Shown: positions 8,103-17,213 of the stretch, in pieces
Layout: every line of letters starts with the position of its first letter
Numbering within the stretch: position 1 is the first letter of the stretch
Assembly: GCF_030056815.1 (NCBI RefSeq)
Contig: NZ_JASHKR010000020.1
Span: forward strand, 18,867 to 82,866
Length of the DNA: 64,000 bases
From: Rhodococcus sp. IEGM 1379
GTDB taxonomy: Bacteria > Actinomycetota > Actinomycetes > Mycobacteriales > Mycobacteriaceae
Direction of reading: 5' to 3'
Program-made: the position numbers and the translations under genes
Notes under the pieces: model-generated
The model's input: the letters and a program-made list of their open reading frames with translations, nothing else
Told to the model about the DNA's origin: nothing
Database searches by the model: none

Positions 8103-8113
8103 TGAGCAACTAT
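8096..8113 (-). promoter_or_regulatory. Promoter -10 element and inverted-repeat operator of the marR-fadD operon
   Basis: On the minus strand TATAGT (complement of 8108-8113) sits 6 nt before the GTG start, with a TTGCGT -35 candidate about 19 nt further upstream. GTTGC-N5-GCAAC (8096-8110) is an inverted repeat centred on the GTG region. A regulator bound there would block RNA polymerase. The assignment is inference from position and symmetry. Confidence 0.5.
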
Positions 8114-8141
8114 AACGCCAGTCCCTACGCCCAACGCAAGG

Positions 8142-8185
8142 TGACCGCCACCACCGACAGCAAAAAGCCTCGGTGATGGCGGTCA
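8142..8185 (-). terminator. Terminator hairpin after the symporter operon
   Basis: A 16-bp stem with one mismatch (8142-8157 against 8170-8185) lies 4 nt beyond the stop of the 43-aa gene. The loop carries a run of five A on the + strand (T on the transcript strand). It probably ends the symporter transcript. Confidence 0.65.
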
Positions 8186-8189
8186 GCGC

Positions 8190-8321
8190 TTACACCAGAT
8201 CTTCGCCGTTGCGGCGAGCTTCCATCCAGTCCTTGATGAATCCCCGACTGATGACCGCCAGGACAACAGCGACCAACACAGGCCAGATCAGGACGTAGAT
8301 GGTCAGTAGAGCTGTACTCAT
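8190..8321 (-). CDS. 43-aa single-pass membrane protein, symporter accessory subunit
   Basis: Starts at ATG 8321 with AAGGAG 5 nt upstream. The 43-aa product has one strongly hydrophobic helix (LLTIYVLIWPVLVAVVLAVI) and a charged C-terminal tail (KDWMEARRNGEDLV). It lies 28 nt downstream of the SSS-family symporter gene on the same strand. Small one-helix partners are known for several sodium:solute symporters, so it is most likely a subunit or stabiliser of the transporter. A longer in-frame reading from 8423 overlaps the symporter gene and has no good start signal. Confidence 0.7.
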   Translation of the reverse strand: MSTALLTIYVLIWPVLVAVVLAVISRGFIKDWMEARRNGEDLV

Positions 8322-8349
8322 TCGTACTCCTTCAGTTTTGAGGCGACAG

Positions 8350-10035
8350 CTATCTGCCGGACACACCCAGCTCGGAAACATCGTCACGCGGATCCGTCTC
8401 GGGATCCTCCTCGTCGAAGTCACCTGTCCGCTGCTTGATCAACTCGAAATCGAATGTCTCGCTCTGGTTCACCGACATCGCGAAACACACGACGGTACTG
8501 ACGGCATAGGCGACCAAAGATCCACTGAGCGTGGGGTAATCGTGGAGGAAGCCGATCGCGAACGGCGCCGAGATCAGGATCGCCAGCCCGCCGACGATCT
8601 GCGCAACCTTCAGCCCGAAGAATCCGAAGGCCATGAGCCCCAGCACCACTCCGATACCGATCACGGAGACGATGTCGAAGAGGATTCCAATCACACCGTC
8701 CATCGGCACCCAACTGAAACGCACCGGCAAGAACGCCGCGAGCGCTACGAGGACCGACACGGTGAAGGCCTTGTTGGTCACCTTGCCCCAGTAGAAACTC
8801 GCGATGACGGGGAATACGAGCGCACCCCAGAGAGCTCCGACAAATACCAGTAGATCCAGAATGCTCAATTGCAGACTTGCCAATGCAATCGCGACAGCCG
8901 TCGCGACGATCATTGTCACTCGACCGATGAGCAGCATCCGTCGCGGATTGGCCTTACCGGCGACGGTCTGGCCGTATACATCGGTCATCATGATCGACGA
9001 GAGTGCCGCCAGATCCGAGTCCGCCGTTGAGGACAGTGCTCCGATGATCATGACAAAGAAAACAGCCAGCAAGATTCCCGGCAAGTACGACGCCGCCATC
9101 TGCGGAATCAAGTTGTTGACGTCGCCGCCCATCGGCTCGACGCCGAGGTACAACGCGAGAACACCGAGCATGCCGACGCCGATTACCGTTGCGCCGTAGC
9201 CCACTGTGGCGGTGATGAAGGTGGGCTTGATCAGGTCTTCGCGGACCGCGAACAATCGCTGCGCGATGGTCTGGTTTCCGATTGCGTACGCAAGTACAGC
9301 AGCGATGTACGGCGCGCCTTGCTCGAAGAAGGCGACACTCGAGAAGAAGTTGCCCTGCTCAGCAGTGAGGTTGCCGGCGCCGCTCTCGAAGGCTGTAGGG
9401 AATCCTGCCGCGAAGAAGATGAACGGCACCAAAACGACTACCGCGCCGAGCATTCCGATCAATTGCACAAAGTCGGTCAGTACCGAAGCACGGAATCCCG
9501 ACCACAGTGTGTACAGCAGAACACCCAGCGCAACGATGAAGACGCCCTGGATGAAGTTGAACGGGGACAGCAACGAAATCAGCAGACCACCAGCGAGGAA
9601 GTTCGACATCAAACTGATGACACTGCCGACGATATTGGATCCCGCAAGCATGAGCTGGCTGGAGCGGCCGTGGCGCGCATACATAACTTCGGCCAAGGTG
9701 TGGGCCTTCGGCGCTACTTTACGAATTCGCTGCCCGAACGGATAGATGAAAAGAATCATCAACGCGCCCCACAGTCCGTAATGAATCGGACCTGAGATTC
9801 CGTAGGTATATCCGGAGGTGGCGGATGCATACATCGACGACGCCCAAATCCACGTGGCCGTCATACTGGCAGCCGAAACACCGAATCCCAATTTATTGCC
9901 GGCGGTCATAAACTCGTCGGCATTTTCCTGCTTCTTACTGATACGAAGAGAAATGAGAAAAGTTCCACCGTAAAAAGCCACCAGTAGTGAAACAATTACC
10001 AACGTACTGAACTGGACCATATCGGATCCTGTCAC
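8350..10035 (-). CDS. Sodium:solute symporter (SSS family)
   Basis: A 561-aa membrane protein with about 13-14 predicted helices in the SSS/LeuT-fold order. The N-terminal helix ends with KKQENADEFMTAGNKLG, the region typical of SSS proteins. GIGVGMLG and GALSSTADSDLAALSSIMMTD carry the helix-8 serines (SSTADSDL) that bind sodium in this family. The tail after the last helix is acidic. The layout recalls the urea-type (DUR3) branch, but the substrate cannot be read from sequence. The GTG start at 10035 has GAAGGA 7 nt upstream. It forms an operon with the 43-aa membrane protein. Confidence 0.88.
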   Translation of the reverse strand: MTGSDMVQFSTLVIVSLLVAFYGGTFLISLRISKKQENADEFMTAGNKLGFGVSAASMTATWIWASSMYASATSGYTYGISGPIHYGLWGALMILFIYPFGQRIRKVAPKAHTLAEVMYARHGRSSQLMLAGSNIVGSVISLMSNFLAGGLLISLLSPFNFIQGVFIVALGVLLYTLWSGFRASVLTDFVQLIGMLGAVVVLVPFIFFAAGFPTAFESGAGNLTAEQGNFFSSVAFFEQGAPYIAAVLAYAIGNQTIAQRLFAVREDLIKPTFITATVGYGATVIGVGMLGVLALYLGVEPMGGDVNNLIPQMAASYLPGILLAVFFVMIIGALSSTADSDLAALSSIMMTDVYGQTVAGKANPRRMLLIGRVTMIVATAVAIALASLQLSILDLLVFVGALWGALVFPVIASFYWGKVTNKAFTVSVLVALAAFLPVRFSWVPMDGVIGILFDIVSVIGIGVVLGLMAFGFFGLKVAQIVGGLAILISAPFAIGFLHDYPTLSGSLVAYAVSTVVCFAMSVNQSETFDFELIKQRTGDFDEEDPETDPRDDVSELGVSGR

Positions 10036-10469
10036 GTCACATCCTTCGTTAATAATCGACAGAACAATGCGTAAAGATCCCAGTTTCGAATCCTTACGCT
10101 CTGTTGCTGCACGTCCGAGGAGTAACCGTCATACCAAAACCGGTCACATATTCAATTGACTAACAACACACAATCGTCGAACGAAAACCTATACCTCCAT
10201 TGAGCGAATGCCAGAGAGCCGAGCCGACGCATAAGGTCAATGCGTCGAACATTGGGGCGGATTCAAGCTTTTGGCTCGACCATCCAAATTCAGCAACTGG
10301 AAATTGACCATAGCATGACCCTAGTTTTACGACACAAAATCCAAATTTGCCAATCCCTCGAAATTCGAGCATTTCACTGCCCAAAAAGTGCTTTCTTCCA
10401 GCGCATATAACAAATCCATATCGAATGAATCAGTCCACGATCCGATCCGTTTGACCTCGAATTTTTCAG
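10036..10469. other. Intergenic, AT-rich, no gene found
   Basis: This 434-bp stretch is clearly more AT-rich than its surroundings and has no credible gene. The 10036-10150 side should hold the promoter of the symporter operon. A 13-nt palindrome CTCGAAATTCGAG lies at 10357-10369. The part next to 10470 is downstream of a decayed gene and may be remnant sequence or a transferred segment. Confidence 0.6.
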
Positions 10470-11692
10470 CTACATCGACAGGACTATTCGCGCGAACCCG
10501 CGGCCCCATTCCGGATCACACGGAACGTCTCGATCGAGCGGGTTCGCGGCGATAGCGCCCATCATTCGCAGATACAACAGGGTGCCCCTCGCGACCGACG
10601 TCCAGTCATCGTCCTTGAGTTTGGTTCCACTCACCGTACGCCAACCCAGCGCAGCCAATCCCTCGATCATCACTTCATTCCGCTCGGCCTCCGATAGGCC
10701 AGCGGCCAATGTGAGTAACAGGATTCGGCCAGCCTCCTGCGCAAGCTCACCCTTCCCCAACGGCAGCACCGCGACGATATGCCTCCACAACTCACCTTGG
10801 TACGCGATCATCGATGTACCGAGTCTGATGAGAATCAATGTGCCTCTGTGCTTTCGGACCAACTTGAGTATCTTCGCGACTTCCAATAACTCCGAGAGCT
10901 GTGCACTACTACCGGAAGTGGTATCGATCCACTCACTGCCCCAATCGAGTTCGTCGCGAGCTGACGCAACCTCTTCCGGCGGAAAGCATCCGGATGCAGT
11001 CAACCTAATGCCGTCTCCGTTGGCGTGATTCAGCAACCAATACAGATGGGTCAGCGCACCCCAACCATGGTGTCCACTGCCGTGTTGACCTCGTCCAAGA
11101 CGAAGCGCTCGGAATCGAAACCTGAGTCGTTCGTCTGCGCTTCCAGGAACTCTCGATAGCCAATCGGACCGCCACAGTCCTCGGGAGGGCACGCCCGTGC
11201 TCCGCCGAAGCAATACGGTGCAGAAAGAGGACCTCGTTTGACGATCTCCCCGAGAACCAGCATGTGGCTCCACCGCGCCTCAAAGTTGTACTCGTACCGC
11301 AGGTGGACCCCCACCTCGAACAGCACCTCGTCGAGACGCACTTCGTCCTCGCCGAACTCGTCTTCGCTGTCTATCCCATCGCACTCGATCACATCCCGCA
11401 TGAGGTACCGGTCGGGGCCGACGCTCGATGTGCGTTTCATACCTACCCACTGATGTTTGTGTTGGTCGCCTCACCCCATCAGTGCCTGCACAGCCGAATG
11501 CAGTTCGTCGAGTTGGATATTCGACGGCACTGAGAATCGCCGCCAGATGGGCGGCGTGACACCGTCGAGTTCGATCGTCACCAAGTAGTTGACAACCGTC
11601 CGGCCACCCGACTCTCCGGGCGCCGGCCGCTCCTCGTTGGAGGTCGGCACCAACTGCAGGTGTGATGATTTTCGAACTCGTCGAATCGTCAT
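10470..11692 (-). pseudogene. Decayed pRiA4b-ORF3-family protein gene
   Basis: Three same-strand pieces together resemble the intact 477-aa homologue at 62394-63827. Piece 1 (11692-11474) carries the N-terminal YLVTIELDGVTPPIWRRF...ALMG region and ends at TGA 11471-11473 exactly where the family has Trp (MGW). The frame then continues without shift as piece 2 (to 11051), with RLDEVLFEVG..LRYEYNFEARWSHMLVL and ACPPEDCGGP. Piece 3 lies in another frame and carries the C-terminal domain (LTHLYWLLNHANGDG to the end at 10470). At the 2/3 junction roughly 60-70 residues of the homologue are missing, which points to an out-of-frame internal deletion. The family is of unknown function. It lies just downstream of a SNF2 helicase gene on the same strand. 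Confidence 0.75.
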
Positions 11693-11770
11693 TGATGGAG
11701 ACTAGGACAGCCCTCCGACACGTTCGAGATCATCTCTGCTGCAACGATGTCGGCTTTGTCGGGCTCTGAC

Positions 11771-13909
11771 TCACCCTGACAATCTCGCCTGCTCGGCCCG
11801 CACAAAATCTTGCTCAGTTGGCGCCGCGGCCGACTCCCATCCGGTTTCAACGGATCCTGCGTCGGACTCTTTGGCATGACTGCGCCTCGCGTACTCGTCG
11901 AATAGGTCTGACTTCTTCGCGAGCGTCGCGCGCATCATGACGTCGACGCTGTCCTTGGCCAGTAGTCGGTGCACCTGCACCGTCCGCACCTGCCCCATCC
12001 GGTGAGCCCGCGCAATGGCCTGCGCTTCCGTGCTCGGTTTCCATTGCGGCTCAGCCAGAATGACGACGGACGCGGCCTGGATGTTCAATCCGACTCCCCC
12101 GGCTTCGATCTGCGACAGCAACACAGCATGCCCCGCGTGGGCCGTAAACTCGTCCACCAGTCGCTGCCGCTCAGCTGTTGCGGTTGCGCCGGTGATCGGT
12201 CCGAACACCTTACCCGGCAGCGAGTCTCGAATGATGTCGAGGACTCCACGAAAGCACGAGAACACCAATACCTTCGCCTCGTTCTCCGCAGCTTCCTCCA
12301 CGATCTCGACCATCCGCTCGAGCTTCGCGGACCCTGAGCGCGCTGCGGGCGCGTAAGCCGCTTGACGCATCGCCATGAAGTTGCCGCTGTGCACCGCAGA
12401 CCGGTACGCCGACGCATCCTTCGCTCCGAGTAGCACCCAGTCCTCGACCTCGATCAATTCGGGAAGTTCGGTCAGTACGTCAATCTGGTTGCGGCGCAGA
12501 TATACCGGAGCAACGATCTTTCGAAATCCCGTCGCACCGGAGAGACCGTCACGGACGTGGATTTTCCCTGCGACAGCCGGCTGAACGTAGCTCACGAGGT
12601 TCTTGAATTCCTCGACTCGATTTTCCATCGGTGTACCGCTGAGAAACACTGCCCATTCGCAAGAATCGAGCACAGTCCGCACTGCGCGGGCACGTTGGGT
12701 AGCGGGGTTCTTGATGAAGTGCGCTTCGTCGACGATCAACATGTTCGGGGTAATGGTCAGCGTCAGCGCTTTGAGCGTATCGAAGGTGGTTATGGCGACG
12801 CCGCCCCATCGCGCCCACTCTCCGAGATCGGCGTCCCGCTCGCTACCGTGAATCTGCCACGGCCGCAGTGTGGTGTGCTTGGCCGTCTCGTTCATCCAGT
12901 TGCTGACAACACTCGCCGGACACACAACCAAGACGTGACGCTTGTCCTGCGTCGCCAAATGCGCCGCGACAGCGAGGGCTTGAACTGTTTTGCCGAGGCC
13001 CATCTCGTCGCCGAGAATCGCCTTGCGTCGGGACAGTAGGTACTGCGCGCCGAACGCCTGATATCCGCGCAGAAACGATCTCAGGTGTGTCCGATCGAGC
13101 GTGACGCGGTCTGCCGCATTCACCAGGTCGCGGGAAATGAAGCCGTGCGTCGCCTGTGCTTCCTCGACTGTGCCGACTGCGACGAACTGACTCAGCAGTG
13201 CGTTGATTGTCGCCGCATCGCGCTCGTATTCGATCCACTGGTCGTCATAGCTCGGTGGCGGGTGAACGATTGCGAGTAGCTGCGCCCGTAAATCCTCGAG
13301 CCCAGGGGCCGACGCAATGGCGATGATCTGCTGAAGTGCTGCTTGTGCTTCTGCTCGCTTGGCTTTGCCCGAGAAGAATCGCGACAACCTGCTGCCCGCG
13401 CGCTGCGCCGGCACCCGCAGCGGATCAACCTGCTCTTTCAGAGACGTGATCGGACCACGCACTTGCTCAACTGCAGGTTCTGCATGCCGCAGTGTGAGCA
13501 ACAGTCGCAGAATCTCGGTGTCTGTCTTCGACTTGCTATCCGGGTTCAACCGGAATCGCGTCTCCGAACGCACCCGCTTCTGCTGTGCGAGTGCTTCGGT
13601 GTGGATAGCCGACGCAGATTGGGGCCCGATGCCGGGCACCGTCCCCAGTGTCGCCGCCGACGAGTTCGCGACATCAGCCACCGTCCGGAACCGTGACTGC
13701 GCCAGACCGCCCATCCGGGTGCCCTTAGGTAGGGCGTCCTTGAGGGATTCCGCGGGGATCGCGCGCAGCGCGGCATCGATCTGGGCATCAAGCGCCCGAG
13801 TGACGGCGCTCGCAATCGATGCACGCACCGTGCGCGGCGTGTCGAGTGCCTGCTGCACGAGAGCGAAGAGCGCGTCGAGTGAGTTCAAAGTCTCATCCAC
13901 ATCGGACAT
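11771..13909 (-). CDS. SNF2-family DNA-dependent ATPase with helix-hairpin-helix motif
   Basis: A 712-aa protein. Residues 1-270 are an accessory region with a helix-hairpin-helix DNA-binding motif at 91-97 (VPGIGPQ). The SNF2 core follows: motif I GDEMGLGKT (300-308), motif Ia CPASVVSNW, motif II DEAH, motif III SGTPMENR, then the second RecA domain with VLVFSCFRG, GGVGLNIQAA and the motif VI stretch QAIARAHRMGQ. It should translocate on double-stranded DNA and remodel protein-DNA complexes rather than unwind DNA. The downstream neighbour is the decayed pRiA4b-ORF3-family gene. A divergent TY-Chap-like gene starts 107 nt away, so the promoters share that short gap. Confidence 0.9.
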   Translation of the reverse strand: MSDVDETLNSLDALFALVQQALDTPRTVRASIASAVTRALDAQIDAALRAIPAESLKDALPKGTRMGGLAQSRFRTVADVANSSAATLGTVPGIGPQSASAIHTEALAQQKRVRSETRFRLNPDSKSKTDTEILRLLLTLRHAEPAVEQVRGPITSLKEQVDPLRVPAQRAGSRLSRFFSGKAKRAEAQAALQQIIAIASAPGLEDLRAQLLAIVHPPPSYDDQWIEYERDAATINALLSQFVAVGTVEEAQATHGFISRDLVNAADRVTLDRTHLRSFLRGYQAFGAQYLLSRRKAILGDEMGLGKTVQALAVAAHLATQDKRHVLVVCPASVVSNWMNETAKHTTLRPWQIHGSERDADLGEWARWGGVAITTFDTLKALTLTITPNMLIVDEAHFIKNPATQRARAVRTVLDSCEWAVFLSGTPMENRVEEFKNLVSYVQPAVAGKIHVRDGLSGATGFRKIVAPVYLRRNQIDVLTELPELIEVEDWVLLGAKDASAYRSAVHSGNFMAMRQAAYAPAARSGSAKLERMVEIVEEAAENEAKVLVFSCFRGVLDIIRDSLPGKVFGPITGATATAERQRLVDEFTAHAGHAVLLSQIEAGGVGLNIQAASVVILAEPQWKPSTEAQAIARAHRMGQVRTVQVHRLLAKDSVDVMMRATLAKKSDLFDEYARRSHAKESDAGSVETGWESAAAPTEQDFVRAEQARLSG

Positions 13910-14016
13910 GATCCACTAGCACGTTTTCAGTGCGCGCCGACTACCGTGGACCTGACATTCAACGCATAAAAATAGTGTCCAGCCCATGCTCGGGACTGGC
14001 ACGGAACTGAGGATCC

Positions 14017-14619
14017 ATGAGCGAGAACGACACCACCGCCGACCAGCCCCTTCACATCGACGGCGCTATGGCCATCGCAACGGACGAGCGTGACGAGTTG
14101 ATTCGCTTGTGCGTCAAGTCCCTCGCCGAGATGTTCGGCAGCGAGCCCGCAACCGACGACGACGGCGACATTGTGGTGCCCGTGCATGGCTTCGTCGTCT
14201 ACGTGACCGTCGCTGACGACGGCCCGCAGATCAATGTGTGGTCCTCGATCGTCACCGGCCTCGGCAACCCGGCCCATGCTGCAACGCAGCTGATCGAACT
14301 CGCCCAGGAATGGCCGCGCCTGCGCTTCGCATTCAGTGGCGACCACCTCCTGGTCTCGACCATCCTCGACGCGGACCCATTTGCCCCGCAGCATCTGATC
14401 AACCTGGTCGACGAGGTTCACGAGTTCACCCACGAACTTGACGACGATTTCGCAGCATCCTTCGGCGGCGCCCTCGACTGCGATGAGGATGACGACAGCT
14501 ACGCGGGCGAATGCAACGTCGGCGGCTGTGGCGACGACTGTGACTGTGCATGTGGAGATGACGCCGACGCAGTCGACGGCGAGATTGGCATTACGGCAGT
14601 CACGCCGACTAGCAAGTAG
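14017..14619 (+). CDS. TY-Chap/YbjN-like domain protein with acidic cysteine-rich tail
   Basis: A 200-aa protein starting at ATG with GAGGAT upstream. Residues about 20-140 form an alpha/beta domain (LIRLCVKSLAEMFG, IVVPVHGFVVYVTVADDGPQINVWSSIV, LRFAFSGDHLLVSTILDADPFAP, NLVDEVHEF) resembling the TY-Chap/YbjN/secretion-chaperone fold found in many actinobacteria. The last 50 residues are highly acidic with six closely spaced Cys (ECNVGGCGDDCDCACGDD), which looks metal-binding. The role is unknown. It is divergent from the SNF2 gene and is followed by a good terminator hairpin, so it is probably monocistronic. Confidence 0.7.
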   Translation: MSENDTTADQPLHIDGAMAIATDERDELIRLCVKSLAEMFGSEPATDDDGDIVVPVHGFVVYVTVADDGPQINVWSSIVTGLGNPAHAATQLIELAQEWPRLRFAFSGDHLLVSTILDADPFAPQHLINLVDEVHEFTHELDDDFAASFGGALDCDEDDDSYAGECNVGGCGDDCDCACGDDADAVDGEIGITAVTPTSK

Positions 14620-14639
14620 CGCAACCGATCTTGACTACC

Positions 14640-14682
14640 GAGATGCATGCGCGTTGCGAATTATGCAGCGCGCGTGCATCTC
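14640..14682 (+). terminator. Terminator hairpin after the TY-Chap-like gene
   Basis: GAGATGCATGCGCG (14640-14653) pairs with 14669-14682 over 14 bp including one G-T wobble; the loop is 15 nt. It lies 20 nt after the stop. From here to 14918 I see no further gene or clear signal. Confidence 0.7.
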
Positions 14683-14918
14683 TGCGAACGTTTGGATCAC
14701 GCAGGGACTGGTTGTGGTAACCGCAGCATCGAGAACACCAACCTGCCGTCATCCATCCAGATCAGCTCCGACGACCAAGACCAACAACTCGACCCGAGCA
14801 CTCCGTTGGATCGCTTGCGCCGTTACTACAAAGACCCGCCAAGGCCACCGAAAGCTGTATTCGCGCAGTAATTTCGACGTAGATTTTCGACACGATTTAT
14901 CAGCAGACTCGACCGACT

Positions 14919-15917
14919 TCAGCCGGCAGACTGAAACTTCTGATAGCTCAACGCGAGCAACTCTGGATCCGGCCGCTCTGTCCGCGAGGACGGAATCATC
15001 ATCAATTTCTGCCCGTGCCGTTCCTTGAGGCCATATTCAAGCATCGGACCGTCGATCTCGACGAGAAGATCCTGCCTGATCTCGACCACAAGATCGGGAC
15101 TAATGCCGAGAATGTGTACATCGAAAGCAGCGTGATGGATCTTGCACATTGCTAAACCATTTCGTACCGAAGCGACACCAGCCTCATCCGAATCAGGTAC
15201 GATATGTGCCGCGTCAAGCAACGAGCTGTGCCCCAAAGCGCAAACAGCACAGCGTGTTTCGTAGGCTCGCATCACTGTCGCACGGAAGACAGGCTGGTGC
15301 AGTCGTCGCTTCGTTTCGGAAATCAAGTATCGGCGCAGATGGGATTCAATCGGCGAATCCGTCATGTGAAGATCACGTGCAAATTCGGTTGCAACCACGA
15401 ACTGGTGAAGAGATACTTCTTCTGCGACAAGAAATACGGGAAAGATCGGTTGGAACTGTCCCGGCCCGACACCGAAGAACCAGATCAGCGGCACCTTCTG
15501 CTCCATCGCCGCACGCAGCCCGCGATTGTCCTGGTGATCCGGGTCCACACCGCTCCACTTGTACCGGAGAAAGCCATCGGCTCCGACTGCGTCCTCATAT
15601 GGTCGATCGGCACCTTCGCGACGATAAACTGTGCTGATCGAAAGAGCGGACGATAGTTGGCGTGGCTTGCGGATGCCGCGTTGGGGATCCATCAATCTGA
15701 ACATTTCGCCGTCGATTGTGAAATCAAGCAGCTCTTGCTTGCTGATGGAGTCGAGTCCATCGTTGGTCCGCACAGTGAGGAACTGCATCGCTTCGCGACG
15801 CAGGCGCGTATCGAAAGCCTCAGGGCCATGCGCGATGCTCACAATGTCAGTCACGCAGGCGTCCTCTCCCCCGTATGCTCGTGCATACGCAGCGGCGTTC
15901 ACGCTATCGGAGGTCAT
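14919..15917 (-). CDS. HNH endonuclease domain protein
   Basis: The 332-aa product (from ATG 15917; in-frame TTG 15947 or GTG 15938 are alternatives without ribosome sites) ends in an HNH nuclease module: RCAVCALGHSSLLDAAHIVP (zinc Cys pair and first His), NGLAMCKIHHAAFD (Asn and second His). The N-terminal two-thirds include a PRQLSSALSISTVYR segment and a GFLRYKW segment, as in putative restriction endonucleases with an N-terminal recognition domain. It probably cuts DNA, perhaps modified or foreign DNA. No methyltransferase or other restriction partner is adjacent, so a solitary modification-dependent nuclease is possible. Function is inferred only from the HNH core. Confidence 0.8.
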   Translation of the reverse strand: MTSDSVNAAAYARAYGGEDACVTDIVSIAHGPEAFDTRLRREAMQFLTVRTNDGLDSISKQELLDFTIDGEMFRLMDPQRGIRKPRQLSSALSISTVYRREGADRPYEDAVGADGFLRYKWSGVDPDHQDNRGLRAAMEQKVPLIWFFGVGPGQFQPIFPVFLVAEEVSLHQFVVATEFARDLHMTDSPIESHLRRYLISETKRRLHQPVFRATVMRAYETRCAVCALGHSSLLDAAHIVPDSDEAGVASVRNGLAMCKIHHAAFDVHILGISPDLVVEIRQDLLVEIDGPMLEYGLKERHGQKLMMIPSSRTERPDPELLALSYQKFQSAG

Positions 15918-16169
15918 GAACACGATCCCAGTCACCACGCCGGACAACAGGAAATATGTCGCCGAGACGGGCGGATGTCAGCCGAGGCTGTTCGACACCT
16001 AGCGAACCTTCCGACTGTTATTCGACCGGTTCCTGGTGGCACCTATACGACCAGCCCATATCTTGCGGGGTTCCCGTCAAGTAGGACCTGCGTCACGCAC
16101 CAAACAAGCGCACGGTAAACATGAAGGACATAGAAACAAATTCCCTTATCGGTAAACGAGGTACGACAG

Positions 16170-17174
16170 ATGAACGGTGCAGTTGCCATCGGTGATGGCA
16201 TATTCCAGATTCCAGTCCCCATCACAAATAACCCGCTGGGCAATACGCTTGTCTACGCGATGGAATCTCCCAACGGTTTGATCCTCGTCGACGCTGGTTG
16301 GGGCGATGACAACGGCTGGCAAGGCCTCAACGCCGGCTTGGCGGAGATCGGTCATTCGGTCACCGATATCGAGGGCGTTGTGGTGACGCATTTCCATCCT
16401 GACCACACGGGACTGTGTGGCCGGGTACGCGAGGCGTCGGGCGCTTGGATCGCCATGCACGAGGACGATCACGACCTCTTCAACAAGATGGCTACCACTC
16501 GCGATGACGACTGGATGGCACATCAACTCGGCAACATGACCAAGGCTGGAGCCCCGGAAGCCGATCGCGAAGCTTTCCGGCATTCAGCCGCCGAAGGAGA
16601 TTCTCCGGTCGGCATCGAGTCTGCTCCCGACCGCATTCTCTCGGACAACGAGATCATCGCTCTGACCGGCCGCGGACTCCGCGTCGTCTACACCCCCGGA
16701 CACACGCCGGGCCACGTCTGCTTCTACTTGGACGACGCGAATGTCATGTTCACCGGCGACCATGTCTTGCAGAAGACGACCCCGCACGTCGGAAACTTCA
16801 CGTATCCCCTCGAAGAACGTGACGGACTGGCCGATTTCTTCGCTTCACTGCGACGCGTCCAGACCATGGACATCACACGCGGACTTGGCGCTCACGGTAT
16901 TCCGATCGACAGTGTCGGTGGCCGCGCGGGCGAACTGATCGAGCACCACGAGGAACGCCTCGAACACCTACTCGAGGCTTTCGCGGATCAGAAGCTGACA
17001 GTGTGGGAGGTTGCGGCTCACATGAAGTGGTACAAGCCGTGGTCGGAGATTTCTCCGATGGGCAAGACCATGGCGTTGTCCGAAGGTGCTGCGCATCTGC
17101 GCCATCTGGTTGCGCGCGAGCAGGTTTCGCAGGTTCCGGATACGGACCCGGCGCTGTTCGTTCGTACGTACTAG
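16170..17174 (+). CDS. Metallo-beta-lactamase-fold hydrolase
   Basis: A 334-aa cytosolic protein with the metal-binding motif T-H74-F-H76-P-D78-H79, then a further His in the YTPGHTPGHVCFYL strand, and Asp in VMFTGDHVL: the complete dinuclear zinc site of the fold. A C-terminal helical domain (LLEAFADQKLTVWEVAAHMKW) follows, as in larger glyoxalase-II/lactonase-type relatives. It hydrolyses an ester, thioester or lactone; the substrate is unknown. The ATG has no obvious strong ribosome site. It stands alone, with a strong terminator 7 nt after the stop. Confidence 0.88.
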   Translation: MNGAVAIGDGIFQIPVPITNNPLGNTLVYAMESPNGLILVDAGWGDDNGWQGLNAGLAEIGHSVTDIEGVVVTHFHPDHTGLCGRVREASGAWIAMHEDDHDLFNKMATTRDDDWMAHQLGNMTKAGAPEADREAFRHSAAEGDSPVGIESAPDRILSDNEIIALTGRGLRVVYTPGHTPGHVCFYLDDANVMFTGDHVLQKTTPHVGNFTYPLEERDGLADFFASLRRVQTMDITRGLGAHGIPIDSVGGRAGELIEHHEERLEHLLEAFADQKLTVWEVAAHMKWYKPWSEISPMGKTMALSEGAAHLRHLVAREQVSQVPDTDPALFVRTY

Positions 17175-17180
17175 AGACAC

Positions 17181-17211
17181 GTCAGGGCCGACAAAACTTG
17201 TCGGCCCTGAC
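17181..17211. terminator. Strong terminator between convergent genes
   Basis: GTCAGGGCCGACAA (17181-17194) pairs perfectly over 14 bp with 17198-17211, with a 3-nt loop, followed by TTTTACT. It ends the metallo-hydrolase transcript and, in the other direction, the universal stress protein operon. Confidence 0.85.
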
Positions 17212-17213
17212 TT

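Noticed and set aside
10160..10509. Two small open frames on the minus strand in the AT-rich gap
   Set aside because: No start signals, no domain, unusual composition; treated as intergenic sequence and pseudogene edge.
10470..11692. Mobile element suggested by the plasmid pRiA4b/IS1096-type family name
   Set aside because: No terminal inverted repeats, target duplication or transposase found; the family name alone is not evidence of mobility.
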